Made by a program: the position numbers and the translations under genes. Positions 6,087 to 7,792 of a DNA stretch of 7,792 nt are shown piece by piece. How positions within the stretch are numbered: the first letter of the stretch is position 1; each line of letters starts with the position of its first letter. The stretch comes from DATDRM01 sp035291705 (GTDB lineage: Bacteria > Chloroflexota > Anaerolineae > Anaerolineales > UBA4823), in assembly GCA_035291705.1 (NCBI GenBank), contig DATDRM010000100.1, positions 1 through 7,792 on the forward strand, given 5' to 3'. The notes beneath the pieces are model-generated. The model saw only the letters and a program-made list of their open reading frames with translations. It ran no database searches and was not told the DNA's origin.

Positions 6087-7150
6087 CAATAAACGGTCAC
6101 CCGGGTACCATAACCCCGCCGATCCCAGGCAAAGCGGTCTTTCACGGGCACTTCCCAGACGGGCGTGCACCAGCGAAACAGCCACTTGGCTTCGGCTGGG
6201 CGCATATTGACGCAACCCCGGCTCATCGGCGCGCCAAAATTGTTGTGCCAGTAGGCGCCGTGAAAAGCCACACCCGTCTCGGGGATGAAGAAACTGGTCC
6301 AGGGCACACCGGGAAGCGAGTAACCTCCCGGAGCGCCGCTCGTTTCCAATAAGGAACCCATATGCTTGGATGGGGATTTGGATTGGATCCTAAATTCACC
6401 TTTCGGCGTGTGGGTGGGAATCCCGTTCGTGGGAGGCCGCAGGCTGTGGTAGCCAGATGAAATCTTCGTACTGAATACCTTTTCTTCCCCTTCATAGGCC
6501 GATAACTCCTGCCTGGCAATCGAGACTTCGATGCGTTTTTCTTCCGCCGGTACGTCGGTGGAAAGCGGGCTGATCTCCTCGTCTGGTATGGGACGCAGGT
6601 GAACAGCCGGAGCGTAATACAAAAGAAGCGAATCCAGCTCGTTGGTGATCTGGTACCAGGGTTCGCCATCCGGGCCTTCGTCGATGCCTGTGATCCAGTG
6701 GGTTGTTTCGTAATATAACCGATATTGCTTTCGCCAGCCATCGGAGCGGTCGTAGCGATAAGAATCCGAATAGGGAACCGTTACCTCGCACAACTGGCCG
6801 CCTTCGAGGACATTATCCATCACCGGATTGAAATGCATCTTCACCAATTGCAGGTAGCCGCTGTGCACGTAACCACCCCACACTCGATACCAGACAGGAT
6901 TATACGCAGGTCCACCCGGCGCATTGAGAGCATAATAAAGCGCGATCAACTGATCACGGTAGCGTTTTCCGACGATCAAAGACACATCCGACCGCGGCTC
7001 GGTGTAAACATCGATTTCATCGATGGTAACCCGCCCCCATAATTCGGGCTCTGGTTGGTCGCCCGGCCTGAAATTTGCGGGAATGATCAGCCCACCAAAC
7101 GCGGATGCCCCTAACTTGATGAACTCGCGGCGAGAAAAGGCGCTTTTCAT
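6086..7150 (-). CDS. Tat-exported L,D-transpeptidase (YkuD family)
   Basis: A 354-residue protein that begins MKSAFSRREFIKLGASAFGG, a twin-arginine signal (SRREFIK, Arg7-Arg8) with a hydrophobic core, so it is exported folded. Two SH3-like modules probably fill about 38-105 and 110-190 (LWGRVTIDEIDVYTEP; YSDSYRYDRSDG). The YkuD catalytic domain covers about 205-354: KRIEVSIARQELSAYEGEEK, TPKGEFRI, then FHGAYWHNNFGAPMSRGCVN with His297 and nucleophile Cys313 in SRGCVN. The family forms 3-3 peptide cross-links or attaches proteins to peptidoglycan. The ATG at 7150 is chosen because it places the Tat motif at the N-terminus; an in-frame GTG at 7195 adds 15 residues with no better ribosome site. 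It lies 75 bases after the CcdA-like gene and overlaps the M23 gene by one base, a coherent wall-remodelling group. Confidence 0.93.
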   Translation of the reverse strand: MKSAFSRREFIKLGASAFGGLIIPANFRPGDQPEPELWGRVTIDEIDVYTEPRSDVSLIVGKRYRDQLIALYYALNAPGGPAYNPVWYRVWGGYVHSGYLQLVKMHFNPVMDNVLEGGQLCEVTVPYSDSYRYDRSDGWRKQYRLYYETTHWITGIDEGPDGEPWYQITNELDSLLLYYAPAVHLRPIPDEEISPLSTDVPAEEKRIEVSIARQELSAYEGEEKVFSTKISSGYHSLRPPTNGIPTHTPKGEFRIQSKSPSKHMGSLLETSGAPGGYSLPGVPWTSFFIPETGVAFHGAYWHNNFGAPMSRGCVNMRPAEAKWLFRWCTPVWEVPVKDRFAWDRRGYGTRVTVY

Positions 7151-7225
7151 TCCACTACAAACCGATTTGCGGTTGCAGGTAAAGGGAGATAGCACCCAGG
7201 TCCGGGCTGGAGAGGCTCGCAGCGT

Positions 7226-7792
7226 TCATACGGTCGCCAGGATCAACAGGCCCATCACCACGACGCCGCTTCCAAGCGCCAACCGCACCCATTCTTTGTG
7301 ATGGATGTTCCAGTGCGCCAGGCGATTCAGGCTGGGGCGGGAAGCTGCCAGGAGTAAAATCCCCATCAACGGCAGGACAAAAACGATGTTGTACAACACC
7401 AGATAGCCATACCCCAGCAGGGCGGTCGGCTGCAGCGCCAGCAAACTGAGCACCCCCAGGTAAACCGCGCCGCTGCACGGTACGGTGCACAGGCCGATCA
7501 GGAAACCGCCCACGACCAGCGCCGGGACGGTTGCTTTTCTGGCCGACTGGCGGGCGATCAGGCTGACCCTGCCAGGAGCCTGCAGGCGCCAGCCCCAGTC
7601 CGGGAGGAAGAAGTCTTTGAGCATCCACAGGCCAAACAGGATGGCGAGCAGCGCCCCGAAGCGGGCCGGGGCGTGCTGGCGGGTAAAAAAGTCCAGGGTT
7701 TTGAGCAGTCCCACACCCAGGCTCAGGTAGGTCAGGAAGATGGCTGCGATGTAAACGCCGCCTCGCGATAACAGGCGAGCCCGGACCGCATT
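7226..7792 (-). CDS. CcdA/DsbD-type cytochrome c biogenesis (thiol-disulfide transport) membrane protein, N-terminus cut by the window edge
   Basis: The frame is open to the window end, with 188 codons visible before the TGA at 7228-7226. About five or six hydrophobic segments follow each other (VYIAAIFLTYLSLGVGLL, GALLAILFGLWMLKDFF, ALVVGGFLIGLCTVPCSGAV, LVLYNIVFVLPLMGILLLAA, LALGSGVVVMGLLILATV). GLCTVPCSGAVYLGVLSLLA corresponds to the second reactive-Cys transmembrane helix of CcdA; the first (Pro-Cys) helix would lie in the part outside the window. The family carries electrons from cytoplasmic thioredoxin across the membrane to reduce extracytoplasmic thiols. A GTG at 7714 is only an internal codon, as transmembrane sequence continues upstream of it. 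Its position before a cysteine transpeptidase suggests it keeps that enzyme reduced (inference). Cytochrome c maturation is an alternative role. Confidence 0.82.
   Translation of the reverse strand, partial: NAVRARLLSRGGVYIAAIFLTYLSLGVGLLKTLDFFTRQHAPARFGALLAILFGLWMLKDFFLPDWGWRLQAPGRVSLIARQSARKATVPALVVGGFLIGLCTVPCSGAVYLGVLSLLALQPTALLGYGYLVLYNIVFVLPLMGILLLAASRPSLNRLAHWNIHHKEWVRLALGSGVVVMGLLILATV

Noticed and set aside
6087..6215. N-terminal extension of the M23 gene to an upstream start at 6215
   Set aside because: The extension lies inside the transpeptidase gene in another frame and would place the signal peptide 43 residues from the N-terminus.

Overview
The window is a moderately GC-rich (estimated by eye) bacterial chromosomal segment in which every convincing gene lies on the minus strand. 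Its protein repertoire best suggests a Chloroflexota (Anaerolineae-like) genome: a Tat-dependent L,D-transpeptidase, a LysM/M23 endopeptidase, a Met/Gly-rich PepSY-like membrane protein, and a glutamate synthase of the archaeal-type split-domain kind. This placement is inference; there is no rRNA or other phylogenetic marker. No tRNA, rRNA or CRISPR array is visible.

Reading down the minus strand from the right edge, 7792-4680 carries three co-oriented genes. They are the C-terminal part of a CcdA/DsbD-type thiol-disulfide membrane transporter (open at the window edge), a YkuD L,D-transpeptidase with a twin-arginine signal, and a LysM-LysM-M23 peptidoglycan endopeptidase whose ATG overlaps the transpeptidase stop (TGATG). 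Together they look like a cell-wall remodelling operon with a redox partner: the transporter could deliver electrons outward to keep the catalytic cysteine of the transpeptidase reduced.

4679-4351 is a 329-base gap with small inverted repeats and, on the plus strand, a short stretch resembling a Fur-type helix-turn-helix. It probably contains the promoter of the next gene. 4350-3502 encodes a membrane-anchored, Met/Gly-rich protein with two PepSY-like modules, a plausible metal (copper) binding surface protein. A GC-rich inverted repeat lies 41 bases after its stop.

3419-2502 is a complete IS5-family (IS427-like) insertion sequence: 17-bp terminal inverted repeats, a TTA target duplication, and a DDE transposase encoded in two frames joined by a textbook A_AAA_AAG -1 slippery heptamer. 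A 13-bp perfect hairpin sits between it and the final region.

2328-52 is the remnant of a glutamate synthase-like locus: an FMN-domain piece fused in frame to a class II glutamine amidotransferase that lacks its N-terminal catalytic Cys, followed by a GXGXG domain. Three frame changes, all in the same direction, interrupt it. It reads as a decayed gene cluster (or, less likely, an assembly or sequencing artefact). The flanking IS and the wall genes are in perfect frame, which argues against general sequence error.

No wholly new system is evident. The most interesting points are the redox-linked cell-wall operon, the Met-rich PepSY protein, and the rearranged glutamate synthase relic.
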